From assembly GCF_910592395.1 (NCBI RefSeq), contig NC_088315.1:17899808-17963807 (forward strand): a DNA stretch of 64,000 bases. Reading direction: 5' to 3'. A program made the position numbers and the translations under genes. The notes under the pieces were generated by a model, which was not told the origin of the DNA, ran no database searches, and was given only the letters and a program-made list of their open reading frames with translations. How positions within the stretch are numbered: position 1 is the first letter of the stretch; the number at the start of each line of letters is the position of its first letter. This stretch comes from Lineus longissimus. Taxonomy: Eukaryota > Nemertea > Pilidiophora > Heteronemertea > Lineidae. Below, one piece after another: positions 52,756-61,899 of this stretch.

Positions 52756-53483
52756 GATCTTTTTCGTAAGGGTGTATGTCTTGTGTCTGAATAGCATTCC
52801 GCGAAGATGACGTCACTGCAGCTGCTGCCCTCTATTTCCCCATCGCTGAATTACAGGCAATGTCGGACAAAAAATGCGGTTTCATAATGGATTCAGGCTT
52901 TCTAACTTGGGCAGTTAGATTCAATCTGGCACATGTCCGAGTGTTGGAAATACTACATAATTGTTTTGAATATTTCTCTCTCTCACCTTATGGTATCATT
53001 CATGCTAAAAACAATGCAGGGTCAAAGATAATTTACTTTGGAATAAGCTCAAATGCGTAGAAATAAGTGTCGATGTCCGCCTGTCACGTGACTAAAACGT
53101 CATCAATATCTTATGCAAATGATCTTGTGAGCTATAAATAGTAACTTCGCGGCATGCTATTGGTTGGTAAGTATTTCCAATCCAATGCACGCAGTTGTTA
53201 TAACAGGTTAGTATTATTCGTCCGATGTTGTTGGTGCAGTTTTAAAGCATCTTCACAGCAGAGAGTTTGGTAATATTGTGATTAATATAGCTAATACTCC
53301 TGTAATGCTACTTGCTGCACTATAAGCTCAAGAGCAGCTGTAGTTACAATCCTTACCTCATGACTTTTCACCTCGGAACATATTTATACAAACATTACAC
53401 CATTTTACACATAACTTGCTAAGCGGTAATAAGGACAAGTAATTGGGTAAATCAGAACTTCTTAGCAGTACAATATACATTAC

Positions 53484-53655
53484 ACAACTGAGAAAATATT
53501 GGATCAAAGGATGAGGGTAATATTGGTGTTTGTGTAGGTGCATCAAGATACAGATTCATTGTTGTGATCAGAGATTCTTGATTCTCTGGGCAATGGTTAA
53601 AAGATATCCCTAGGTGTTTATAATCTTTCACCACTGTTGCACTTGGCCAGGTTTT
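53484..53655 (-). CDS. Putative exon of an unidentified gene (exon 3)
   Basis: After an acceptor GTTTACAG the frame encodes KTWPSATVVKDYKHLGISF, MNLYLDAPTQTPILPSSF and DPIFSQL, then a possible donor GTAATG (phase 1). The composition is coding-like with no stops, but I recognise no domain. It may join the two candidate exons to the right on the same strand. Confidence 0.35.
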
Positions 53656-53669
53656 CTGTAAACGAGATA

Positions 53670-53850
53670 TACAGTGGAACCTCCCTTAGCGGACACCTCT
53701 CTATTAAGGACACCCTCTACATTAAGGACACTAGTTTTGGTCCCAAATGAGTTGTTTCCAATCAATTTGACCTCTCTAATCAGGACACTTCTCTATTAAG
53801 GACAGCACCTGTCAGTCCTGAGGGTGTCCTTAAAATAGAAAGGTTCTACT
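53670..53850 (+). mobile_element. MITE family 1, full-length copy
   Basis: TACAGTGGAACCTCCCTTAG to AGGTTCTACT with core ACTAGTTTTGGTCCCAAA. It lies between the two candidate exons of the unidentified minus-strand gene. Confidence 0.88.
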
Positions 53851-54060
53851 CTAGATTGTATTTAAAGCAACATTCAGAACCACATCACCAGTAATGAGGA
53901 ATATTTTGAGGCTGAAATTGACTTCATTCTTCTCATTTGCCAACTGTTCGGTGGTTAAAATGTGACCCACAGGGGCAGGTTGGCCTTTTCCTGGTGCTGG
54001 TGCCCTGCTTGGTTCCCCAACAGGCTGCTTATAATAGTCAGAAAGCCCTGTCGATAACAT
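53851..54060 (-). CDS. Putative exon of an unidentified gene (exon 2)
   Basis: The open frame from an acceptor-like CCCACTAG at 54,061 encodes MLSTGLSDYYKQPVGE, SRAPAPGKGQPAPVGHILTT and EQLANEKNEVNFSLKIFLI before a stop at 53,851. The Pro/Gly-rich start and charged following part look like real protein. The 3' limit of the exon is unclear (possible donors near 53,891 and 53,918). No family recognised. Confidence 0.35.
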   Translation of the reverse strand: MLSTGLSDYYKQPVGEPSRAPAPGKGQPAPVGHILTTEQLANEKNEVNFSLKIFLITGDVVLNVALNTI

Positions 54061-54099
54061 CTAGTGGGCGTAACAATAGGAACAGACATATCATTCATC

Positions 54100-54800
54100 A
54101 ACTGTTCAATAACATATTGGTCAGCTATAGCAATCGATAGACAGGTTCTTCAGCTTTCATGTAACATATTTGCAAAGCATCAGGTTGCAATCATAACATC
54201 GGCAATATTTTTCCACCTCATTGTTTTCTAGTTCATTTTGCTCAATTTCCGATTTGCACGCAATTGACCTATCTGGTCTGAGCCACACCCAGTAACAATC
54301 TCCCCAATTTACCTCCCTTGGTAATTTTTTTAAATTCCCGCCGATATTTTCAATTGATTAGTCTCGGCATGATGCCACAAATAGCACTTGATGAGCAATC
54401 CTCTTTCATGGCATCAAAGCCAGTCAACAATGACACTGCAGCTGTGTCTTCTAAAACACCCGAGTGAGAATATTTCATTTTCCTAATGGATAATGTTTTT
54501 AGCCTCGTTTTCACCACAGAGGTTTGGGCGAGACAACCCAAACCACTTGTGTTGTGCAAAATGAGGAAGCTTCTCAAAAGCATTTCAAACCACATCATTC
54601 GATATTTAATTTGACATGTTTTACTAGAATAGAAATTGATACCTCACTGTCGGTATTGATTGCCTCACACAAACCGCTCGGGTGGCGCTAAAATATTGGC
54701 CAAAACCTCGGCTACGCCTCGGTATTGGTCTACATTTTAGCTCCACCCTCGAGGTTTGGGTGAGACAACCAATACCTCCAGTTCGATATCAATTCCTTAT
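54100..54800. other. Stretch without recognised gene
   Basis: It contains a loosely inverted pair: ACCACAGAGGTTTGGGCGAGACAACCCAAACCAC near 54,513-54,546 and CGAGGTTTGGGTGAGACAACCAATACC near 54,750-54,777. No exon found. Confidence 0.35.
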
Positions 54801-54807
54801 ACATTAC

Positions 54808-54993
54808 TACAGTGGAACCTCCCTTATCAGACACCTCTGTATTAAGGACAACCTCTCTATTAAAGACACCAGTTTTGATCCCAAATTGGTTGTTCCCTTT
54901 CAATTTGACCTCTATAATCAGGACACCTCTCTCATGAGGACACCACTTGTCAGTCCCTAGGGTGTCCTTTTAAAATAGAGAGGTTCTACTGTA
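54808..54993 (+). mobile_element. MITE family 1, full-length copy
   Basis: TACAGTGGAACCTCCCTTAT to AGAGGTTCTACTGTA, family core present. Confidence 0.88.
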
Positions 54994-55164
54994 TTTCATG
55001 CATTTGTGATCACACTGTCACAGTTTAGTGACAAAAGGTCAACCAAGTATCTTTGGCAAGATCTATCAGAAAAACAATTTGTTTTACATTTTTATGGTAA
55101 TTTTTCGGCACATGTTGTGCACAGCCTGTTCCAAAACCTACATGTAAATGTATGTGGTACTCAC

Positions 55165-55218
55165 GCGAGATCCAGCGGACTCATGAAAACGTGCCATGGA
55201 CTCAACTTCATCAGCCAT
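55165..55218 (-). CDS. Putative first coding exon of an unidentified gene
   Basis: ATG at 55,218 opens an 18-codon segment (MADEVESMARFHESAGSR) ending exactly at a consensus donor GTGAGT in phase 0. Its acidic start and clean donor look like a genuine first exon, and the candidate exons at 54,060 and 53,655 follow on the same strand. I could not identify the protein and the linkage is inferred from order and phase only. Confidence 0.4.
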
Positions 55219-55384
55219 AGTTCTTTATTCCATTGTTTATCCCCAGACAAAATCAATTATTCCTGGGCCAGACGCTCAGTCTGATTCAGCGACATGGGGG
55301 GTTTCAGTCGTTAATAACAACAGGTGACTTGTAATGTTAGTATTGTTATCACCAGGACCAGTTATCCCATTCTAAAGTTACGTG

Positions 55385-55630
55385 CAAACCAGCAATTTAA
55401 ATCGCTACTACCAGCGATCACCGATATAGATGCGCCACAAAAATATCTCTCATCTTTTGTTTAAACCGGTAATAAATTGCTAGCTTGGATACTGATTGCA
55501 GATCGCCGTTTCTTGACCGAGTTCCCGGCCATGGCCAATGCCGATGAGCGATTTTCATTGCATGCGATTTAACTTCGAGGTAGCAGCGATTTGAATTGCT
55601 TGTTTGTGGGGGACTTAACATGGTACCTTG
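55385..55630. repeat. Dispersed repeat, GCTGCGAC family
   Basis: AGCAATTTAAATCGCTACTA, GAGCGATTTTCATTGCATGC and AGCAGCGATTTGAATTGCTT form internal inverted relationships. Related to 31,000-31,200 and 32,580-32,900. Confidence 0.4.
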
Positions 55631-55765
55631 AAAGCAGTACTTAAAACCTATTTCAATAACTAGTCGTTGTGAGAAGAACAGCTCTATGTGCCGGGCAACC
55701 CGGAAAGGCCCCATATATCGGGTGGATAAAAAAATATGCCGAACTTCAAGTCAAGGGTTGATAAC

Positions 55766-55949
55766 TACAGTAGATCCTCTATTAAGGACACCCTTTGGAC
55801 TAACAAGTGCTGTCCTTAATAGAGAGGTGTCCTGATTAGAGAGGTCAAATAGAACGGAAACAACCATTGGGACCAGAACTAGAGTCCTTTTAAATGGAGT
55901 GGTTGTCCTTGATAGAGAGGTGTCCACTTAATAGAGAGGTTCCACTGTA
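55766..55949 (-). mobile_element. MITE family 1, full-length copy
   Basis: TACAGTAGATCCTCTATTAA to AGAGGTTCCACTGTA with the family core. Confidence 0.88.
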
Positions 55950-56089
55950 TAACTACAAAGAGCCGTCCTTTAAAAAGGCCAATAAAACTACATATAACTT
56001 CGACAGCTTGCTGTGACAAAATGTCCCCATATTTTGCTGAATAGCCCAAAAAACATGTACCACCCCCCAAAAAATTACCAGGCGTCGAG

Positions 56090-56220
56090 GTGTAATGTTG
56101 TGCGATATTGTATCGCCACTTCCGTGTTTTATCGCCATTTACATAATGACGTTTTAAAATTCCCATTAGGGTGGTGATATACCGGTAATGCCGCCTTGTC
56201 ACATGACTTGGCGATACAAT
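56090..56220. repeat. Small dispersed repeat (TATCGCCATTTACA)
   Basis: GCGATATTGTATCGCCACTT and TATCGCCATTTACATAATGA recur in related form at 7,570-7,680 and 15,340-15,400, suggesting an old short inverted-repeat element. Confidence 0.45.
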
Positions 56221-56268
56221 ATGAAGTCTAAAGGCCTGAGTACAGTGTTCAAACAGATATAAACAAAC

Positions 56269-57020
56269 TTAAGAGCCAGTTTTTATAAGAGTCAGGCAGG
56301 TGGTGATTCATGACCCTCTCAGATTTGTTCCTAAATTTTTTTATTGGTAGATATATGTTAATAACAGACGGAAATCACATTTTCTATCCTCAATAGGGTC
56401 CGCTTTTTTTTTAGGGGCCCCTGGAATATTGGGGTCAAAATGGGCCTAAATGGCAAAATAACCAAAATGTGGTTTTCAAATGCTGGTATTTCTGTGCGCC
56501 CTTAGTGAGCCACAGAGATTTTCATGCGTGTAAGTCTATTGGGTATTGACTTTCAGAAAATGTGAAAATTTTGGCGGCTGACTTAGGGCGCAGCCCATAG
56601 GTGGCGCTGCAAAACGCGACATTTCGAAATTACACACACCTTCAGAGAGGTTGTGTGGCTTGCGCCCTAAGTCAGCCAGGGTGTTTCATGCGTATTATGA
56701 TACATTAGCACCTACTGCTTTGATTTAAAGGAAATTTACGGCGGCTGACTTTGGGCGCACAAGTATAGGGGGCGCTTTTTGCCGCCGAAAGGTGAAATTA
56801 CCACCTTTTCGCACAGCAAGTTCTCCATGCGCCCTAAGTCAAAACTGATCAAACATAGCTCAACTGGTCACCCAGCATCTCTAGTACCAGTGGTTAGGAG
56901 GGTTTCATGGCTGGTTTGCGTATTAACCCTTTTTGCACCGTTTTTTCTCGGGTCACTACGCGAAAAGGCTGAAAATGGAATTTTGTAAACTTTCTCCGAT
57001 ATTCATAAAACTTACAGGAT
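56269..57020 (+). repeat. Left arm of the long inverted repeat
   Basis: The motif GACTTAGGGCGCA or its complement lies at 56,495-56,506, 56,580-56,592, 56,661-56,673, 56,747-56,759 and 56,828-56,840. Accessory phrases TAGGTGGCGCTGC and TAGGGGGCGCTTT follow two of them. The arm ends near TTCATAAAACTTACAGGAT. Confidence 0.92.
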
Positions 57021-57155
57021 TAGCTCCTTTTGCACTGAGAAAGGTGTTATTAAAGTTTTTGTGGAATGCAGCAAGCCACTTTTGTTGTAGGCTGCCATTT
57101 GGTGGCAATATTCGAACTATAAAGCAAAAGTACCAGTTTTAGTGAGAGACGACAG

Positions 57156-57403
57156 GGAAAAAGACCACTGCTGAGAACGTTGTCAAACTGATGCGATCTG
57201 CAAAGGATGCACAAGGCGCAAAGATGTTTTCACCAGAAGAATACTTAGCAAGAGATCAAGTTATATCACAGTTCTCTCAATTTATGGCCAAGAAGAAACG
57301 AGGTGGAACACTTGAAATCCCAGAAGCTGACCCAACTGATGATGGTAGTGACAATGAGGATGAAGGGAATGAGCAGATTGATGAAGAGTTAGAAAGTGTT
57401 CAG
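57156..57403 (+). CDS. Element gene, exon a
   Basis: It begins after a possible acceptor GACGACAG or at the in-frame ATG at 57,191. It contains the acidic stretch and ends ...ELESVQ before GTAACA, phase 0. Confidence 0.65.
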
Positions 57404-57983
57404 GTAACATCAATTCCATCCGATTTGAGTGAAACAATATCCTCGACAATTTTCTTTTTACCGAAAAAGATTCTACATCGATGTTTTACCTCCAGGAATC
57501 TGATCTTCAAGCAGAGCAACATATCATAGTTGATGAGTTGATTAACGATTTTCACGAAGAAAACATGGGGGAAATGGAGTACCATGCAGGAGATTACGCA
57601 ATCATACAGTGTGGAGAGAAGGCATATGTTGGGATGGTACAAGCTGTTGATGGCGAACTTTGCCACATAAAATACATGAGACGAACAGGTAATTATGGAA
57701 TCGTGATGGATGATTCTTCCCCAATGGAAATCTAAAATACGACATATTTTTCAACCATATGCCCATAGTTTGATAGTATACATGTCAGTAATATTAGCTG
57801 GTACTTTTCTGTATTGCAGGATTGTATTTTGGATGGCTTGATGATGAACATGCATCTTGGCAGGACAAGGATGACATTCGCGCTAGATTATCAGCACCAT
57901 CCATTGATCGCCGTGGACATTACATATTCTCAAAGAAAGATGACCAGAACATGAAACTATATAAACTGCAGTTCACTGTTTAG
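57156..57983 (+). CDS. 3' part of a gene of unknown function inside the inverted-repeat element
   Basis: Three in-phase exons, 57156-57403 (start approximate), 57496-57688 and 57820-57983, end in TAG, with AATAAA at 58,164. The protein starts GKKTTAENVVKLMRSAKDAQ, then MFSPEEYLARDQVISQFSQF and AKKKRGG, a highly acidic stretch (TDDGSDNEDEGNEQIDEELE), a small beta-rich module (GDYAIIQCGEKAYVGMVQAV, CHIKYMRRTG, YFGWLDDEHASW) and SAPSIDRRGHYIFSKKD. The L..DQ..S.FS.....KKR piece resembles C-terminal parts of transposon-associated proteins seen in invertebrate genomes (from memory, not searched). Introns are short (92 and 131 bp). A TGA at 57,143 limits the frame upstream and no N-terminal portion exists before the left arm, so this is a 5'-truncated gene or captured 3' end. 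Confidence 0.7.
57496..57688 (+). CDS. Element gene, exon b
   Basis: ESDLQAEQHIIVDELINDFH to YMRRT, between acceptor CCTCCAG and donor GTAATT, exit phase 1. Confidence 0.7.
57820..57983 (+). CDS. Element gene, exon c (C-terminus)
   Basis: Acceptor TATTGCAG. Encodes GLYFGWLDDEHASWQDKDDI, RRGHYIFSKKDDQN and ends LYKLQFTV with TAG. Confidence 0.7.
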
Positions 57984-58163
57984 ATGTGATGATCCAGTTG
58001 GACAGTTTGGCCCTAATGGCATACTAACTATTTTGATAGTAATTTGCTAAATTTCTGCTGACATTTAAATATTGGTGAAGTTTTACACCATATTAATTGT
58101 AAAAGTGTTTAAGTTTCTGAGATACCGGTGATTTCATGGTAATTTTTGAATACTTTTGATTTG

Positions 58164-58169
58164 AATAAA
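58164..58169 (+). terminator. Polyadenylation signal AATAAA for the element gene
   Basis: AATAAA lies about 180 bp after the TAG stop at 57,983, at a normal distance for a 3' UTR end. Confidence 0.5.
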
Positions 58170-58203
58170 CGGTTCATGATATAAAGGTCAAATTGCTCCT
58201 TTT

Positions 58204-58248
58204 TAGCTCACCTCTTAGCAGAGGTGAGCTTATCCCATACCGTGGCGT

Positions 58249-58289
<41 letters not shown>

Positions 58290-59325
58290 CGTCGTCCGTT
58301 AGCAGGGCACGTTTCGTAACTGTTAGAGCTATTGAGTTGAAACTTGGTACACATGTACCCTTATGTAATGACACCTTGGAGACCAAGTTTCGGTCCGATT
58401 CGTTTCATGGTTTGGCCACCAGGGGGCCAAACGTTAAAAGTGAAAATATGCAATATCTCCCTTAATAGTAGTCGGGAAATTTTGAAAAAAATATGGTAGG
58501 TACTTCTAGCAAAGGTGCATCATATATCCTCCGGGTTTTTGATTTGACCTCCTTTTCAAGGTCACAGAGGTCAAATGGTGTAAATTGGCCGTTAGGATGT
58601 AACGATGGCACGTTTCTAAACTGCAATGACTATTGATACCAAATTTGGTACACATGTACCCCTTAGTCAGGTGATGTCAGGGACCGAAGTTTGGTCCAAT
58701 ATGATTCACCACTTGACCACCAGGGGGCAAAATCCAAAAACCTTAATAATGTAATTATTCCTTAACTTCTTGCCCGATTGCCACCAATTTGATATCATGG
58801 GTACATCTAACCACCATACAGTATATGTCACACAGGTTTTTAATTTGACCTTCTTGTCAAGGTCACAGAGGTCAAATGGCGAAAATTCGCCGTCAGGCCG
58901 TAACTATGGCATGTTTCTTAACTGCAATGACTATTGATCACAAATTAAGTACACATGTACCCCTTGGTCAGGTGATCTCAGGTATGAGGTTTGGTGCGAT
59001 CTGATTTGCCGTTTGGCCTCCAGGGAGGGGGCCAAATCCTAAATTCTTCAAAATGCCATTATTCCTAGTAATGACTTGCCCGATTGGCACCAATTTTATA
59101 TCATAGGTACATCTAATTCTAACAACCATTCAATGTGTCACCCGGGTCTTCCTTGATTTGACCTACTTTTCAAGGTCACAGAGGTCGAATGTACTGTAAA
59201 TTGGCCATTTTGGGGAAATTGTAATTGCTTGGACCTACATCAAACCTAACACTACATGACACAATACCATGCTCTTTATCCATCTTTCCTCCACATGAGG
59301 TGAGCACAATGGCCCTGGCCATTTC
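58204..59325 (+). mobile_element. Nested repeat element with TAGCTCACCTCTTAGCAGAG end
   Basis: The left end contains AGCTCACCTCTTAGCAGAGG and its complement GAGGTGAGCT, then a (GTC)n run, then three ~290-bp internal paragraphs each containing GGCACGTTTC/GGCATGTTTC, ACACATGTACCCCTT, CCACCAGGGGGC and CAAGGTCACAGAGGTC. It ends ATGAGGTGAGCACAATGGCC. Related to 14,212-15,060. No ORF. Confidence 0.7.
58246..58296. repeat. (GTC)n microsatellite
   Basis: An almost uninterrupted run of GTC triplets; the Arg-rich ORFs on both strands are artefacts of it. Confidence 0.95.
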
Positions 59326-59413
59326 ATTCTGTCAAATTTCAATTTTGCCACCAAGTAGCTTGCCACCTTGACCTAAAACTCACAAAAAATACTTTCTTTA
59401 ACGCAAGGAAGTT

Positions 59414-60176
59414 ATCCTGTAAGTTTCATGAATATCGGAGAAAGTTCACAGTTTACCATTTTTGGCCTTTTTGTCTAGTGTCCCGACAAAAAACGGTGCA
59501 AAAAGGGTTAATACGCAAACCAGCCATGAAACCCTCCTAACCACTGGTACTAGAGATGCTGGGGGACCATTTGAGCTATATTTGATCAATTTTGACTTAG
59601 GGCGCATGGAGAACTTGTTGTGCGAAAAGGTGGTAATTTCACCTTTTGGCGGCAAAAAGCGCCCCCTATACTTGTGCGCCCAAAGTCAGCCGCCGTAAAT
59701 TTCCTTTAAATCAAAGCAGTAGGTGCTAATGTATCATAATACGCATGAAACACCCTGGCTGACTTAGGGCGCAAGCCACACAACCTCTCTGAAGGTGTGT
59801 GTAATTTCGAAATGTCGCGTTTTGCAGCGCCACCTATGGGCTGCGCCCTAAGTCAGCCGCCAAAATTTTCACATTTTCTGAAAGTCAATACCCAATAGAC
59901 TTACACGCATGAAAATCTCTGTGGCTCACTAAGGGCGCACAGAAATACCAGCATTTGAAAACCACATTTTGGTTATTTTGCCATTTAGGCCCATTTTGAC
60001 CCCAATATTCCAGGGGCCCCTAAAAAAAAAGCGGACCCTATTGAGGATAGAAAATGTGATTTCCGTCCGTTATTAACATATATCTACCAATATAAAAATT
60101 TTGGAAGAAATCTGAGAGGGTCATGAATCACCCTCTAATAGGATCTTGCCTGATTCTTATAAAAACTGGCTCTTAA
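59414..60176 (-). repeat. Right arm of the long inverted repeat
   Basis: Mirror of the left arm; motif copies at 59,594-59,606, 59,675-59,687, 59,761-59,773, 59,842-59,854 and 59,928-59,939 keep the same spacing. A short extra stretch relative to the left arm lies near the outer end (CTAATAGGATCTTGCC). Confidence 0.92.
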
Positions 60177-60179
60177 TAA

Positions 60180-60997
60180 CTAAATAATGCAGAAAAAATG
60201 CAACTGATATTTGAAAATGACAGCTGTGTTTTATTAGTTTTATTTGTTATTTAGTTAGCTGGCAATATGGACAAATATAAAATGTACTTTATCACGAAGT
60301 CCACAATTCAATATTTAAGTAAGGCAGAATTTTCAATGTCTTACGTGCGCAGCAGTAAAATTGACTTTCCATGCAATGTTGGGCAGACTTTCAGAATGAG
60401 AAATATGGATCCATCTGGTTATTAAAACATTATTTATTTTTTCATCTATTCGTTTTAACACTTTTTATGACGGCAGTGCACGTCAGCATCCATGCTAGTG
60501 ATGGTCAGAAACTATTTGTCACAGTGACTGGTTATGTCTAGCGATGATTACTTTTAAAACAGTTGGAATCAATTCGCTAATGAACTTGGAGGCGAATGTT
60601 GTGTGTCATTATGTGGCAAACGTCGATATATCATCAAACCTTAATTCTTCCCCAATGCCAGGTAGACTTCAAGTAGAATACAGGCTGGGAGAACTGCAGT
60701 TGGTACTACATGTATCGGCTTACATCAGAAAACAATAGGACAATTTATTGAATTGTCTGTCTCTAGCTTCAATATTGTCAACAGCTGCTTTTTTTACAAG
60801 CAGAGCTTGGCTATTCACATCCCGCCTCCCAGCCACCTGTGTTTCATTCACATAATTTTGTACCTCGCAGGTGGTGTTCCAATGGGCTCATCCTGTGCAG
60901 GCTATGGAATCAGTAGCAACCGCTCACATCAAATCACCCACTCCTCCAAGCCATAACATTGTCTCATGCAATCAGCACCAAAGACATGAGAGTACAA
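60180..60997. other. Stretch without recognised gene
   Basis: No exon, RNA gene or array recognised. Confidence 0.4.
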
Positions 60998-61180
60998 AGT
61001 TTCCGCCAGGATAAAATTTTACTGAGGGGAGCACAAAAAAAAATTTTTCTAAAATTTATTTTTTCTTAAAAAGGGTATATGACCCCTCCTGAGACGTTTC
61101 TTGGCCCTAAAACCGCTACAATTGGCACCCAAATGCTCTTATTTTACATATCAAATCATGATATCTGGCGGAAACCCTGG
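60998..61180 (-). mobile_element. MITE family 3, copy in opposite orientation to 13,718
   Basis: It starts AGTTTCCGCCAGGATAAAAT and ends CTGGCGGAAACCCTGG. The interior is the reverse complement of 13,800-13,975 (GGGTATATGACCCCTCCTGA). Confidence 0.8.
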
Positions 61181-61189
61181 AGTAGTTTG

Positions 61190-61600
61190 GAAGTCATACT
61201 GATCACGTTGGGGACACTCCATCTAAAATGTAGCTTACAATAAACAACTGCTGAATTGATCAACTAGCTGACTCCAACAGCATGCTAAAACCATAGAAAC
61301 TGCACACTAGAGAATTGATTGAACTTTCACCAGTACATAAATATTGGCTTGTGCAATCAGCAGTACATTGCAGTATGCGCAGATACAAATTTGGAATTGG
61401 AAATCATACTGTCAGACAGATCATGTCGGGGACGCTCCATCTAAAATATTACTTTTAGAAAAACTTCTGAATCATTCAACTGACTCCAAAACCATGCTAA
61501 AACACTAGAGAATTGATGTTTGATATTACATGTATTCACAAATACATAATACATGTAATATTGGCTCGAATGCAATTAGCGGGACATTGAAGTATGCACA
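61190..61600. repeat. Diverged tandem duplication
   Basis: Phrases ATACTG.TCA, GGGGAC.CTCCATCTAAAAT and GCTAAAAC..TAGA recur at ~61,196-61,310 and ~61,408-61,515. Confidence 0.6.
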
Positions 61601-61609
61601 CTTATTTGT

Positions 61610-61893
61610 CCGTACACTACCACCCGATCACTCCGTTCTGAGGCACAGCATCTTCTTATCGAGTGTCAATTCCGGCTCGTAACATTCGGGGTAAGGGCAT
61701 TCTCAGTGCATGCCCCTCGAATGTGGAACTCACTAGGCCATGAACTGAGGAAAGAAACTGACTCCATCACCTTCCAAAAAAACTTGAAAACTTTCCTCTT
61801 CCGCGAGCATTTTGGAGTGTGAGTGCTTTTGAACATTGCATTCAGTGGGAAAGGCGCTATACAAAAGGTAACTTCATTCATCATTCATTCAAG
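61610..61893 (+). mobile_element. L2/CR1-type LINE 3' end
   Basis: One frame reads HAPRMWNSLGHELRKETDSI, TFQKNLKTFLFREHFGV and a stop, the typical C-terminus of L2/CR1-type reverse transcriptase ORFs (A.R.WN.LP..+......F+..LKT.LF). It is followed by GGAAAGGCGCTATACAAAAG and an (ATTC)n tail, the usual 3' end of such elements. 5'-truncated. Confidence 0.8.
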
Positions 61894-61899
61894 GATACA

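Larger units (their letters stand above)
56269..60176 (+). mobile_element. 3.9-kb TTAA-bounded element with ~755-bp terminal inverted repeats
   Basis: The left arm (56,269-57,020) and right arm (59,414-60,176) are near-identical inverted copies. They begin TTAAGAGCCAG and end CTGGCTCTTAA. Each arm has five copies of GACTTAGGGCGCA in alternating orientation at 81-86-bp spacing. Between the arms are a three-exon gene end (57,156-57,983) and a nested repeat (58,204-59,325). A third copy of the terminus (TGATTCTTAGAAAAACTGGC, then TCTTTAAA) is at ~63,840-63,927. TTAA targets are known for piggyBac and Kolobok; the superfamily here is not established because no transposase is recognised. Confidence 0.85.

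Noticed and set aside
54350-54598. Minus-strand 82-residue ORF
   Set aside because: No motif, no convincing splice sites, and it overlaps a low-level inverted repeat.
55006-55284. Plus-strand 92-residue ORF
   Set aside because: It is antisense to the candidate first exon with the better start and donor, and has no domain.
58174-58465. Arg-rich ORFs on both strands
   Set aside because: They are translations of a (GTC)n microsatellite within a repeat element.
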